DNA from: WHSW01 sp963729075
GTDB taxonomy: Bacteria > Actinomycetota > Thermoleophilia > Solirubrobacterales > 70-9
Assembly: GCA_963729075.1 (NCBI GenBank)
Contig: CAVSMU010000018.1
Coordinates: 248,001-312,000 of the forward strand
DNA length: 64,000 nucleotides
Reading direction: 5' to 3'
The translations under genes and the position numbers were made by a program. Positions 17,717 to 25,202 of the stretch are shown piece by piece. Below the pieces are notes generated by a model. The model worked only from the letters and a program-made list of their open reading frames with translations, made no database searches and was not told the origin of the DNA. Positions within the stretch are counted from its first letter, which is position 1; every line of letters starts with the position of its first letter.

Positions 17717-18085
17717 ATGGCACTCTCGACCCGCATCGGCGCCGCATCGTTGGGCGCGGTGCTGGTGCTGGGGCTCGTCGGCGGAGCAACCGCGTCGCAC
17801 AACATCCAGCGCGGCGTCTCGCTCCACTACAAGGGGAGCAAGAACGAGTTCAAGGGCAAGATCAAGTCCGACCCCCCGGTGTGCAACGGCGGCGTCGTGA
17901 CGGTGCACAAGATCAAGCGCGGCCCGAACATCGTGATCGGCTCGGACTCGGCGGCGTCCGACGGCGGTTGGTCGGTGACGAAGAAGGCCCGCAAGGGCAG
18001 CTTCTACGCGACCACGCCCGGCTACGACAGCCCGACGGGCGCGCTCTGCCGCAACGTCCGCTCGCCGGTACTCGACCTGGGCTGA
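17717..18085 (+). CDS. Small secreted protein of unknown function
   Basis: The 122-residue product has a signal peptide (about 1-26, 'GAVLVLGLVGGATASHNIQ') and a lysine-rich β-type domain with 'SLHYKGSKNEFKGKIKSD', 'VCNGGVVTVHKIKRGPNIVIG' and 'GWSVTKKARKGSFYA', with two cysteines. It resembles secreted proteins repeated in Solirubrobacterales genomes. It lies on the opposite strand inside the usual rsmG-parA pair, 69 bp from parA. No function is assigned. Confidence 0.7.
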   Translation: MALSTRIGAASLGAVLVLGLVGGATASHNIQRGVSLHYKGSKNEFKGKIKSDPPVCNGGVVTVHKIKRGPNIVIGSDSAASDGGWSVTKKARKGSFYATTPGYDSPTGALCRNVRSPVLDLG

Positions 18086-18093
18086 GCGCGCCC

Positions 18094-18768
18094 TCAGGCG
18101 CGTCCGAACGGGCGCTTCTTCGCCATCCCGGGCCGCCGGGGCAGCCCGTCCGGCGTCGGGCCCGTCTTGCGCACTCGATGCAGGTGTCGATGCTCGAAGC
18201 CCGAGCTGGCACCCACCGCGCGGACCTCCGCGGCGGTCATCGCCAGCCGGGGGGCCGCGCGTCGCAGCTCGGCCTCCTCGCCCGGATCGCGGCGCCCCTT
18301 CCAGGCGACCAACGCCCCGCCCTCCCGCAAGAGCGGCGAGGCGAGCTCCGCGAGCGTGGCCAGGCGCCCGACCGCCCGGGCGGTCACCACGTCGTAGGCC
18401 TCGCGGCCACCGATGGGGTCCGGCGCGGTGGCCCAGTCCTCAGCCCGGGCGCAGACGGCGCGCGCGTTGTCGAGCCCGGCGGCCTCGATCGCGCGCTCGA
18501 CGAAGTCGCACTTGCGGGCCACCGATTCGACCAGGTCCACCTGCGTCTCTCCGAGCGCGGCCGCGAGCACGAGCCCCGGGAATCCGGCCCCGGTACCGAC
18601 GTCGGCCAGCCGCCCCGGCGAGCCGACCAGCTCGACGCCACTGAGCGAGTCGATCACGTGGACCCGCCACGCCTCCTCGGGATCGCGGACCGAGCTGAGC
18701 GACGCCCGGTCGTGCGCGAGCAGGTCGAGGACGGGATGGAGGCGCGCGCGGAGCCCGGCGTTGCTCAA
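18094..18768 (-). CDS. rsmG: 16S rRNA (guanine527-N7)-methyltransferase
   Basis: The 224-residue protein has the RsmG SAM-binding core: 'HVIDSLSGVEL', 'LADVGTGAGFPGLVLA', 'VDLVESVARKCDFVERAI', 'AEDWATAP', 'DVVTARAVGRLATLAELASPLL', and a C-terminal 'HRVRKTGPTP'. It methylates G527 of 16S rRNA. The TTG start at 18768 overlaps the jag stop (TTGA). The gene is in its typical place after jag. Confidence 0.92.
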   Translation of the reverse strand: MSNAGLRARLHPVLDLLAHDRASLSSVRDPEEAWRVHVIDSLSGVELVGSPGRLADVGTGAGFPGLVLAAALGETQVDLVESVARKCDFVERAIEAAGLDNARAVCARAEDWATAPDPIGGREAYDVVTARAVGRLATLAELASPLLREGGALVAWKGRRDPGEEAELRRAAPRLAMTAAEVRAVGASSGFEHRHLHRVRKTGPTPDGLPRRPGMAKKRPFGRA

Positions 18769-19238
18769 TCGCCGACGAGCGGCGCCACGATCACGCAGCG
18801 CTCGGGCTCCTCGCCCTCGCTGAACGTCTCGAGCCCAGAGCGTTCCTTGAGCCGGTCGTGGATGATCTTGCGCTCCGTCGGGCTCATCGGCTCGAGCTCG
18901 ATCTCCTTCCCGGTCTCGAGCGCTCGGTCGGCGGCGCGGTCGGCCTGTCGCTCCACCGTCTCACGGCGCCGCTCCCGGTAGCCGGCGGCATCGACCGAGA
19001 CCCGCTTGCGCTCCCCACGGCCGCGGAACGCCACGCGGTAGCAGACCAGCTGCACAGCGTCGATCGTCTGCCCGCGGCGGCCGATCAGCAGGCCGAGCTC
19101 CTCGCCCTCGACCCGCGCCGCAATCTCATCCGGGGTCTCCTCGACGATCACCTCGGCATCGAGGTCGAGCGCGTCGACGATCTCGTCGAGCAGCGCCTCG
19201 ACCCGCTCCGCGGGCTCGTCCGGCAACGCCTGGCTCAT
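18765..19238 (-). CDS. khpB: Jag/KhpB RNA-binding protein (KH-R3H)
   Basis: The 157-residue protein contains a KH domain with the GxxG-type motif 'LGLLIGRRGQTIDAVQLV' and a C-terminal R3H domain ('MSPTERKIIHDRLKE' region). It is shorter than Firmicutes Jag because the N-terminal Jag domain is largely missing, as in other actinobacteria. It binds RNA, probably as a translation or sRNA-type regulator linked to cell-wall growth. ATG 19238 overlaps the yidC stop (ATGA). Confidence 0.9.
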   Translation of the reverse strand: MSQALPDEPAERVEALLDEIVDALDLDAEVIVEETPDEIAARVEGEELGLLIGRRGQTIDAVQLVCYRVAFRGRGERKRVSVDAAGYRERRRETVERQADRAADRALETGKEIELEPMSPTERKIIHDRLKERSGLETFSEGEEPERCVIVAPLVGD

Positions 19239-19978
19239 TTCCGCCGCTTCTTCTTACGCGGCGGGGGCGGGGGCGGCCTCTTCGCCGCGACCTCATCCGG
19301 GGTGGGCAGCTTCGGCGGCGGCCAGAAGGTCATCACGACCCACTGCTGACCGAGCGTCCAGATGTTGGTCGAGATCCAGTACACGGCCAGCCCGGCGGGG
19401 AAGGTGGCGACGAAGGGCGCGAACAGGAACGGGAGGCCGAACATGATCAGCCTCTGGTTGCGGTCCTGGACCCGCGACGACATCACGAGCCCGGCGCCCA
19501 TCTGGGTGCCGATGAACAGGATGATCAGGATCGCCAGCTCGACCCCGGTCGCGTTCTCGGTCAGGTTGGGGATGAAGAGGAAGCCCTCGGGCGGGTTGTT
19601 GAGGATCTGGTCCTTGAACGTCTGGCTGTTGAGCAGCTGGTAGAGGGCGAGGAAGACCGGGAGCTGCAGCAGCAGCGGCCAGCACGAGGCCAGCGGGTTG
19701 ATCTGGTTCTCCTTATAGAAGGCCATCATCTCGCGCTGGAGGCGCTCCTTGTCGCCCTTGTACTTCGCCTGGAGCGCCTTGAGCTCGGGGGCGTGTTGCT
19801 GCAGGGAGCGCATCGAGCGGATCTGCTTGAGCGACAGCGGGAGGATCACGAGCCGGGTGATGAACGTGAGCCCGACGATCGAGAGGCCCCAGATGAGCCC
19901 GACGTCGTCGTGCAGGAACGTGATCACCGAGTCGGCGAGGTCGATCAGCGGCTGGAGGATGTTCGCCAGGGGGATCAG
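19235..19978 (-). CDS. yidC: YidC/Oxa1 membrane protein insertase, probable CTG start
   Basis: The frame encodes the YidC core: 'VGLIWGLSIVGLTFITRLVILPLSLKQIRSM' (in part), 'YKENQINPLASCWPLLLQLPVFLALYQLL' (in part), 'MGAGLVMSSR', and a basic tail rich in Pro/Lys/Arg. The first ATG/GTG/TTG available (GTG 19927) would cut the N-terminal segment 'IPLANILQPLIDLADS', which belongs to the family. CTG 19978 supplies it and overlaps the yidD stop as CTGA, like the other junctions of this operon, with a GAGG seven bases upstream. The full product is 247 residues. It inserts membrane proteins with or without SecYEG. Confidence 0.88.
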   Translation of the reverse strand: MIPLANILQPLIDLADSVITFLHDDVGLIWGLSIVGLTFITRLVILPLSLKQIRSMRSLQQHAPELKALQAKYKGDKERLQREMMAFYKENQINPLASCWPLLLQLPVFLALYQLLNSQTFKDQILNNPPEGFLFIPNLTENATGVELAILIILFIGTQMGAGLVMSSRVQDRNQRLIMFGLPFLFAPFVATFPAGLAVYWISTNIWTLGQQWVVMTFWPPPKLPTPDEVAAKRPPPPPPRKKKRRK

Positions 19979-20268
19979 GCGTGGGCCTCGTGGTTGTGGT
20001 GGTGGTCGCTGTCACGAAACAGGCGTCGGTCGGCGAGCTCGTCGACGCCGCCGTCGCTCCATGGGTTGCAGCGAGCGAGGCGCCAAGCGGCGACCACGGT
20101 CCCCCTGAGCACGCCCAGCTCGCGCACCGCCTGGACGGCGTAGGTCGAGCACGTCGGGTAGTACTTACAGCGGTTGGGGATCGCCGGGGAGACCAAGCGC
20201 CGGTACAGGTGCAGCGGTGCCAGGCACAGCTCACGCAGGGCTCGAACGAATGTCGAACGTCTGTTCAT
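19975..20268 (-). CDS. yidD: Membrane protein insertion efficiency factor YidD
   Basis: The 97-residue protein shows the YidD signature: 'RELCLAPLHLYRRLVSP', 'CKYYPTCSTYAVQAVRELG', 'GTVVAAWRLARCNPWSDGGVDEL' with its three conserved cysteines. It is a small amphipathic membrane-associated helper of YidC. A histidine-rich tail (DHHHNHEAHA) is unusual. ATG 20268 is clear; the stop overlaps the probable CTG start of yidC. Confidence 0.93.
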   Translation of the reverse strand: MNRRSTFVRALRELCLAPLHLYRRLVSPAIPNRCKYYPTCSTYAVQAVRELGVLRGTVVAAWRLARCNPWSDGGVDELADRRLFRDSDHHHNHEAHA

Positions 20269-20275
20269 CGGGACC

Positions 20276-20289
20276 GTTTCACGTGTTAC
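20276..20289. promoter_or_regulatory. Degenerate parS site
   Basis: The 14-mer GTTTCACGTGTTAC matches the parS core GTTTCACGTGAAAC at 12 of 14 positions, with the left half intact. It lies in the rnpA-yidD gap, between parB and dnaA, where parS sites are expected. Confidence 0.55.
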
Positions 20290-20657
20290 GCCGGCCGTAA
20301 CCCGGCCTCGACCATCAGCTCCGCAAGCGCCGTTCGCACACCCTCCGTGCCCTCACGCTCAACCAGACCTGCAGAGTCAGGTCGCGCGACGATGACGAAG
20401 TCGTGGGCGGGCGTAAGGCCCTCGTCGAGTGCCCAGAAAGCCTCGCGCAGCGCCCGCTTGACCGCGTTGCGCTCGACCGCCCCGCCGACCTTGCGGCTCA
20501 CCGAGATCCCGAGGCGGACGCCGTCCGCACCCTCGCGCTCGGCGTGCGGGAAGGCGTAGAGGACGAGGTAGCGGTTGGCGTGCGATCGGCCGTCGCGGTA
20601 GACGCGGTCGAAGTCACCGCTTCGCGACAGGCGGCCGCGCTGCTTGCGATCGGCCAT
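20286..20657 (-). CDS. rnpA: Ribonuclease P protein component
   Basis: The 123-residue basic protein has 'RLSRSGDFDRVYRDG', 'RLGISVSRKVGGAVERNAVKRALREAFW' (in part; the RNR motif is 'ERNAVKR') and 'DFVIVARPDSAGL'. It is the protein cofactor of RNase P, which matures tRNA 5' ends. ATG 20657 lies eight bases after the rpmH stop, so the two are co-transcribed as in most bacteria. Confidence 0.95.
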   Translation of the reverse strand: MADRKQRGRLSRSGDFDRVYRDGRSHANRYLVLYAFPHAEREGADGVRLGISVSRKVGGAVERNAVKRALREAFWALDEGLTPAHDFVIVARPDSAGLVEREGTEGVRTALAELMVEAGLRPA

Positions 20658-20664
20658 CAGGACG

Positions 20665-20799
20665 CTACGGCGCCAAGCGCTTGCGGCCCTTGCGGCGGCG
20701 GCGGCGGATCACGTCCCGGCCCCCACGAGTGCGCATCCGGGCGCGGAACCCGTGGGTTCGCGCGCGCTTGCGCTTCTTCGGCTGCCAGGTGCGCTTCAT
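20665..20799 (-). CDS. rpmH: 50S ribosomal protein L34 (bL34)
   Basis: Translation of the reverse strand from ATG 20799 gives a 44-residue protein starting MKRTWQPKKRKRARTHGFRA and ending RKGRKRLAP, a full match to L34. It is the first gene of the rpmH-rnpA-yidD-yidC-jag-rsmG series. The bases just upstream show no Shine-Dalgarno on this strand (they read GGCGCCTCCTC), so initiation may be leaderless or depend on other features. Confidence 0.95.
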   Translation of the reverse strand: MKRTWQPKKRKRARTHGFRARMRTRGGRDVIRRRRRKGRKRLAP

Positions 20800-20818
20800 G
20801 AGGAGGCGCCAGTCTACA

Positions 20819-20851
20819 GAGCCGATCCGGAGCCGATCCGGAGCCGATCCC
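20819..20851. repeat. Triple 11-bp direct repeat between rpmH and dnaA
   Basis: GAGCCGATCCG occurs three times in direct tandem (20819-20829, 20830-20840, 20841-20851; the last copy ends CCC). The array lies 20 bp upstream of rpmH and about 100 bp upstream of dnaA, in the divergent promoter region next to the origin. The 11-bp period places each copy on the same DNA face. Confidence 0.8.
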
Positions 20852-20953
20852 GATCACACCGGTCGCCGGGGCGGTCGCGTGCGAGCGCGGGCCCACCCTT
20901 TTCTTCCCCGCGAATTGCGGGATGGTCGGGCCAGGCGGCGGAGGCCCGGATGT

Positions 20954-22351
20954 ATGGTCGCTCGGGTGCCCGCAGACGCGCCCGCCGACGACCTCGAGGA
21001 CATCTGGGGGCGGGTCCGCGGGGACCTCCGGGACTCGCTCCCCACCTCCACCTTCAACCTCTGGCTGAAGCCGCTGCGGGCCGTGTCGATCCAGGGAACC
21101 ACCCTGGTGCTCTCGGCCCCCGCATCGGTGCGGACCTGGGTCGAGCGCCGCTACGGCGCCGCGCTGCAGCGAGCGCTCGAGCGCCAGGCGCCGGCCGTGA
21201 CGGGGTTCGATTTCGTCGACGCCGACCGCGGTCGGCCGGACGCCCGCGGGACGCCGGAGTCGCTGCGGCTGGATCCCGCCCACACCTTCGACCGCTTCGT
21301 CATCGGCCCCGGAAACCGACTCGCCCACGGCGCCGCCCTGGCCGTCGCCGAGCTGCCGGGCGAGGCGTACAACCCGCTGTTCCTCCACGGCCCGCCGGGA
21401 CTCGGAAAGACCCACCTGCTGGGGGCCATCGTCGACTACCTGCGCCGCAACCACCCGGCCCTCGTCGTCCACTACACGACTGCCGAGCGGTTCACGAGCG
21501 AGTTCGTCGGAGCCCTTCGACGTGACGGCCCGGAACTGTTCAAGGCGCGCTACCGCGCGCTCGACGCGCTGCTGATCGACGACGTCCAGGTGCTCGAGGG
21601 AAAGCTGCGGACCGAGGAGGAGTTCGTCCACACCTTCAACACCCTCTACGGAGCGGGAAAGCAGATCGTGCTCTCGAGCGACCGCCCGCCAGAGGCGCTC
21701 TCGCAGATCGCCGACCGGCTGCGCGACCGCTTCCAGTGGGGGCTCCGGGTCGAGCTCGAGCGACCGGACCTGCGCACGCGGATCGCGCTGCTGTGGCGCC
21801 TCGCCGCCGACTCCGAGCGCAACCTCCCCGACCCCGCGGTGCTGGAGGAGATCGCGACACGGGTCCCCGACAACGTGCGAGTGCTCGAGGGCGCCATGAC
21901 CCGCGTGCTGGCCGTCTCGTCGCTGCTCAGCGAGGAGCTGTCGATGCCGTTGGTCCGTCGCGCGCTCGACCCCGCCGGCGGGTCGGCTGCCGAGCGAGCC
22001 GAGCCGCCGACGCTGACGGCGATCCAGGACGCGGTCTGCGCGGCCGAGGGATTGACGCTCGACGAGCTCCTCTCGCCCCGGCGCTCCACCCGCATCGCAC
22101 GGGCTCGCCAGCTGGCGATGTACCTGGCCCGTGAGCTCACCCCGCTGTCGCTCACCGAGATCGCCCGCGGCTTCAACCGCGATCACACCACCGTCCTGCA
22201 TGCGATCCGCACTGTCTCGGCGCGGCTCGAGCCCGGTTCCGAAACCGCCGAGACCATCCACAGGATCCGTGCCACCCTGGGGCGAGAGCGCCCCGCACGG
22301 GACCTCAAGCCCACGGACATCGCATCCTCTCCACAGGCAGGCAAGAAGTAA
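20954..22351 (+). CDS. dnaA: Chromosomal replication initiator DnaA
   Basis: The 465-residue protein has domain I (about 12-85, 'TSTFNLWLKPLRAV'), a short linker, and AAA+ domain III with Walker A 'GPPGLGKT' (146-153), Walker B 'LLIDDVQ' (about 206-212) and an arginine-finger region 'DRLRDRFQWGL'. DNA-binding domain IV carries the signature 'FNRDHTTVLHAIR' near residue 420. It unwinds oriC in its ATP form. ATG 20954 has GGAGG nine bases ahead (20940-20944); GTG 20966 is less well placed. Domain II is very short (about 20 residues). Confidence 0.97.
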   Translation: MVARVPADAPADDLEDIWGRVRGDLRDSLPTSTFNLWLKPLRAVSIQGTTLVLSAPASVRTWVERRYGAALQRALERQAPAVTGFDFVDADRGRPDARGTPESLRLDPAHTFDRFVIGPGNRLAHGAALAVAELPGEAYNPLFLHGPPGLGKTHLLGAIVDYLRRNHPALVVHYTTAERFTSEFVGALRRDGPELFKARYRALDALLIDDVQVLEGKLRTEEEFVHTFNTLYGAGKQIVLSSDRPPEALSQIADRLRDRFQWGLRVELERPDLRTRIALLWRLAADSERNLPDPAVLEEIATRVPDNVRVLEGAMTRVLAVSSLLSEELSMPLVRRALDPAGGSAAERAEPPTLTAIQDAVCAAEGLTLDELLSPRRSTRIARARQLAMYLARELTPLSLTEIARGFNRDHTTVLHAIRTVSARLEPGSETAETIHRIRATLGRERPARDLKPTDIASSPQAGKK

Positions 22352-22454
22352 TCCACAGCGGGTAGCGGCTCAACCAGGCCGAGTTCCGCTCGCGATCCAC
22401 AACTGTCCACGAATCAGATACATCTGATCAAAGTAGGAAGATGAGCGACCCCGC
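22327..22454. other. oriC: Putative origin of replication (dnaA-dnaN spacer)
   Basis: Four DnaA-box-like nonamers share the core TCCAC: CTCTCCACA (22327-22335), TAATCCACA (22349-22357, one mismatch to TTATCCACA), CGATCCACA (22393-22401) and CTGTCCACG (22403-22411). An AT-richer stretch follows with the inverted repeat TCAGAT-AC-ATCTGA (22414-22427) and 'GATCAAAGTAGGAAGATG'. This is the standard actinobacterial position of oriC. The boxes are degenerate and few, so further sites outside the spacer may be needed. Confidence 0.65.
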
Positions 22455-23564
22455 ATGAAGCTATCCATACCTCGCGACTCCCTTTCCGGCGCGCTTCAGC
22501 TCGTCGGCCGCGCGGCCTCGACCCGCGGTGCGCTGCCCTCCTTGGGTGGCGTCCTGCTCATCGTCGAGCAGGACCAGCTGACGCTGCGCGCGACCGATAT
22601 GGAGTTGGCGATCACGCGCGCGCTTGCAGACGCGCAGCCCGAGCGCGAGGGCAGCGTGCTCATGCCCGGCCGCCTGTTTGCGGACGTGGTTCGCAGCTTG
22701 CCCCCTGGTGAGGTCTCGCTCGAGCAGCGGGCCGAGCAGCGCGACGTCGAGATCGCGGCCGGCGGTGCGCGCTTTCATCTCAGAACCCTTCCTGTCGAGG
22801 ACTTTCCACGCCTGCCCGAGCTCGAAGGGGAGCTGATCAAGCTGCCGGGTGAGCCCCTGGCAGCGACGATCGAGCTCGTCGCTCGAGCCGCGTCGCGCGA
22901 CGAGGTGCGGCCGATCCTGACCGGGGTTCTGGTTCAGGCCGAGGGCGACACCTTGACGATGGTCGCCACCGACTCGTACCGGCTCAGCGTCAAGCACACG
23001 AAGCTCGACGCCGCCGTCGCCCAGGCGCTCGAGGCCAACGTGCCGGCCCGCGCGCTGCGCGAGCTCGCGCGGATCGTCGTGGCGGAGGGGGCGGAGGAAG
23101 TCGAGATCGCCCTGCCGCGCAACCAGATCGTCTTCAGGGCCGCGGGCGTCCTGGTCTCCTCCCGCTTGATCGAGGGGCAGTTCCCGAGCTGGCGCCAGCT
23201 CGTGCCGGAGTCGTTCGAGCACGAGATCCGGCTGCCGCGCGAGGAGTTCCTGGAGGTCGCGAGCCGGGTCAGCCAGCTCGCCCAGCGCAACGCCCCGTTG
23301 CGGCTCGCGTTCACGGAGGGCGAGCTCACGGTCGCGGCCGAGACCCCGGACATCGGCGATGCGAGCGAGGCGATGCCCGCCCCCTACAACGGCGAGCCCC
23401 TCGAGATCGCGTTCAACCCGCAGTTCCTGGTCGAGGGGATCGAGAGCGTCGGCTCCGAAGAGCTGGCGGTTCAGCTCAGCTCGCCGCTTCGGCCCGGGCT
23501 GCTACGGCCGGTCGACGGCGACGACTTCAGCTATCTCGTGATGCCGATCCGGCTCAACGCGTAG
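22455..23564 (+). CDS. dnaN: DNA polymerase III β subunit (sliding clamp)
   Basis: The 369-residue protein matches the three-domain clamp: 'MKLSIPRDSLSGALQLVGRA', 'LRATDMELAI', 'PGRLFADVVRSLP', 'FHLRTLPVEDFPRLPE', 'PILTGVLVQAEGDTLTMVATDSYRL' (in part), and the C-terminal 'PLRPGLLRPVDGDDFSYLVMPIRL'. It encircles DNA and tethers the replicase and repair enzymes. ATG 22455 starts the family motif directly. It follows the putative oriC and is in the same direction as recF. Confidence 0.97.
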   Translation: MKLSIPRDSLSGALQLVGRAASTRGALPSLGGVLLIVEQDQLTLRATDMELAITRALADAQPEREGSVLMPGRLFADVVRSLPPGEVSLEQRAEQRDVEIAAGGARFHLRTLPVEDFPRLPELEGELIKLPGEPLAATIELVARAASRDEVRPILTGVLVQAEGDTLTMVATDSYRLSVKHTKLDAAVAQALEANVPARALRELARIVVAEGAEEVEIALPRNQIVFRAAGVLVSSRLIEGQFPSWRQLVPESFEHEIRLPREEFLEVASRVSQLAQRNAPLRLAFTEGELTVAAETPDIGDASEAMPAPYNGEPLEIAFNPQFLVEGIESVGSEELAVQLSSPLRPGLLRPVDGDDFSYLVMPIRLNA

Positions 23565-23587
23565 GCGGCGTCCGTCTGGAGCCGGCC

Positions 23588-24721
23588 ATGGTGGTCGAGT
23601 CCGTAAGCACCCTCGATCTGCGCAACCTCGCCGCCCTCGAGGTCGAGCTCGAGCCGGGCCTGAACCTGCTTTGGGGGCCGAACGGCGCGGGGAAGACGAA
23701 CCTGCTCGAGGCCACGTACATGGCACTCGCCGGTCGCTCCTGTCGGACCCGTGACGATCGGGAGGCGATCGCGTTCGGCGAGTCGCTGGCCCGCGTCGAG
23801 GCGGGCGTCGCCGACGGTGATCGCAAGCGCTCGTTCATGTGCTCGGTGAGCCGCGGCGCCGGGCGTCGCCACCTCGTCGACGGGCTGCCGACCGGGGTTG
23901 AGACCGCGTCCCTGCGTCCGGCCCTGGCGGTCTTCATGCCGGACCGCCTGGCGCTGGTGAAGGGGCCGCCCGCGGGTCGACGGGCCCACCTCGACGGCTT
24001 CTGCGCGGCGCTGTGGCCCGCCCGGACCGAGACCCGGCGGCGCTACGCGCGTGCCTTGGCACAGCGCAACGCCCTGCTCGGCCGGATCCGCGCCGGCACG
24101 GCCGGCCTCGACGGCCTCGACGCCTGGGATCAGGAGCTCGCGACCTCGGCGATCGGCCTGATCGCGGATCGTCGCGAGGCGACCGAGTTGCTCGCGCCGG
24201 AGTTCGCCCGCGCGGCGCGCGGCCTCGGCTTCGGCGACGCTGCCACGCTCGGCTACCGGCCGCGCAGCGATGCGGTGGACCCGGAGACGCTCACGGCCGA
24301 GCTCCGCGAACGCCGGGAGGCCGATCTCGCCCGCGGCTACACCGGTTGGGGTCCCCACCTCGATGAGCTTTCCCTCGAGACGGGCGGTCGCTCGTTGCGC
24401 CGCTACGGCTCCCAGGGCCAGCAACGCGCGGCGCTGCTCGCGCTGCTCTTCGCCGAGCACCGGGTCCTGATCGACGACGGCCGCCCTGCGCCCCTGATGC
24501 TGCTCGACGACGTTGCCAGCGAGCTCGACGCCGAGCACCGCGACCTGCTGGTGGAGCGGCTCGCGGCCGGCGGCGGGCAGGCGCTGGTCACCGCGACCGA
24601 GCCGCAGCACCTCCCGCGCGCCGGCGATCGCCACGAGATCGCGATCCGGGGCGGCCGAGCCCTGACTGCGGCCCCGGCGGACGGCGACGCACCGGCGACG
24701 GAGCGCCGGGCGGCGGCGTGA
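23588..24721 (+). CDS. recF: DNA replication and repair protein RecF
   Basis: The 377-residue SMC-like ATPase has Walker A 'GPNGAGKTN' (30-38), 'FMPDRLALVKGPPAGRRAHLD' (in part), signature 'YGSQGQQRAALLALLFAE' and Walker B 'PLMLLDDVASELD'. It helps load RecA at gaps. ATG 23588 is 23 bp after dnaN. The C-terminus extends past the usual end with an Ala-rich tail. Its stop overlaps the dciA-like start (GTGA). Confidence 0.95.
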   Translation: MVVESVSTLDLRNLAALEVELEPGLNLLWGPNGAGKTNLLEATYMALAGRSCRTRDDREAIAFGESLARVEAGVADGDRKRSFMCSVSRGAGRRHLVDGLPTGVETASLRPALAVFMPDRLALVKGPPAGRRAHLDGFCAALWPARTETRRRYARALAQRNALLGRIRAGTAGLDGLDAWDQELATSAIGLIADRREATELLAPEFARAARGLGFGDAATLGYRPRSDAVDPETLTAELRERREADLARGYTGWGPHLDELSLETGGRSLRRYGSQGQQRAALLALLFAEHRVLIDDGRPAPLMLLDDVASELDAEHRDLLVERLAAGGGQALVTATEPQHLPRAGDRHEIAIRGGRALTAAPADGDAPATERRAAA

Positions 24722-25035
24722 GCCCGCGCAGCAATCCGCGCTCGATCGGCGCCGCCATCCGGAGCGCTCGCGCAACGAGCGAGCCGGCGACCTTGCTGGC
24801 GGCCGTGCAGAGCGTCTGGGGATCCAGCGCAGGCGAGCGGATCGCGGGCCAGGCACAGCCGGTGCGCGAGCGCGACGGAGTCGTCACCGTTCGCTGTCGC
24901 GCCGCGACCTGGGCGCAGGAGCTCGACCTGCTGCAGGGCGAACTGCTCGCGCGTCTCAACGCCGCGCTCGCTCCGCGGCGGGTCTCGTCCCTTCGCTTCA
25001 TCGTCGGAGACGATTCGGCAGACGACCGTATCTAA
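24718..25035 (+). CDS. DciA/DUF721 family protein
   Basis: The 105-residue protein has the DUF721 core 'LLAAVQSVWGSSAGERIAGQAQPV', 'DGVVTVRCRAATWAQELDLLQGELLARLNAAL' (in part). DciA-type proteins help load replicative helicase in bacteria without DnaC/DnaI, and actinobacterial members sit between recF and gyrB exactly as here. GTG 24718 overlaps the recF stop (GTGA). Helicase loading is a family-based inference. Confidence 0.85.
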   Translation: MSPRSNPRSIGAAIRSARATSEPATLLAAVQSVWGSSAGERIAGQAQPVRERDGVVTVRCRAATWAQELDLLQGELLARLNAALAPRRVSSLRFIVGDDSADDRI

Positions 25036-25202
25036 TGCGTGATTTGCAGGTATTTTGTGACGGATAGTGTGTCATTCCGGGTCCTTCGGCTGGTATCCTT
25101 ATGTGAACCAGCACCCTCGCCCCGAGCCGATCGGATTCGGCCTCCACGCCGGGCCCGGTGGCCGGGGTTTCTCATGACAGCGACCGGAGGGCTCACCACC
25201 TA
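25036..25202 (+). promoter_or_regulatory. gyrB-gyrA upstream region
   Basis: This 167-bp spacer is AT-richer than its surroundings in its first 80 bases ('GATTTGCAGGTATTTTGTGA' region). It holds an inverted repeat GCTGGT (25089-25094)/ACCAGC (25107-25112) flanking TATCCTTATG. A promoter and perhaps a supercoiling-responsive element are expected here, but no confident -10/-35 pair was found. Confidence 0.35.

Noticed and set aside
20819..20851. CRISPR array near dnaA
   Set aside because: The 11-bp units are directly adjacent with no spacers and no cas genes in the window.
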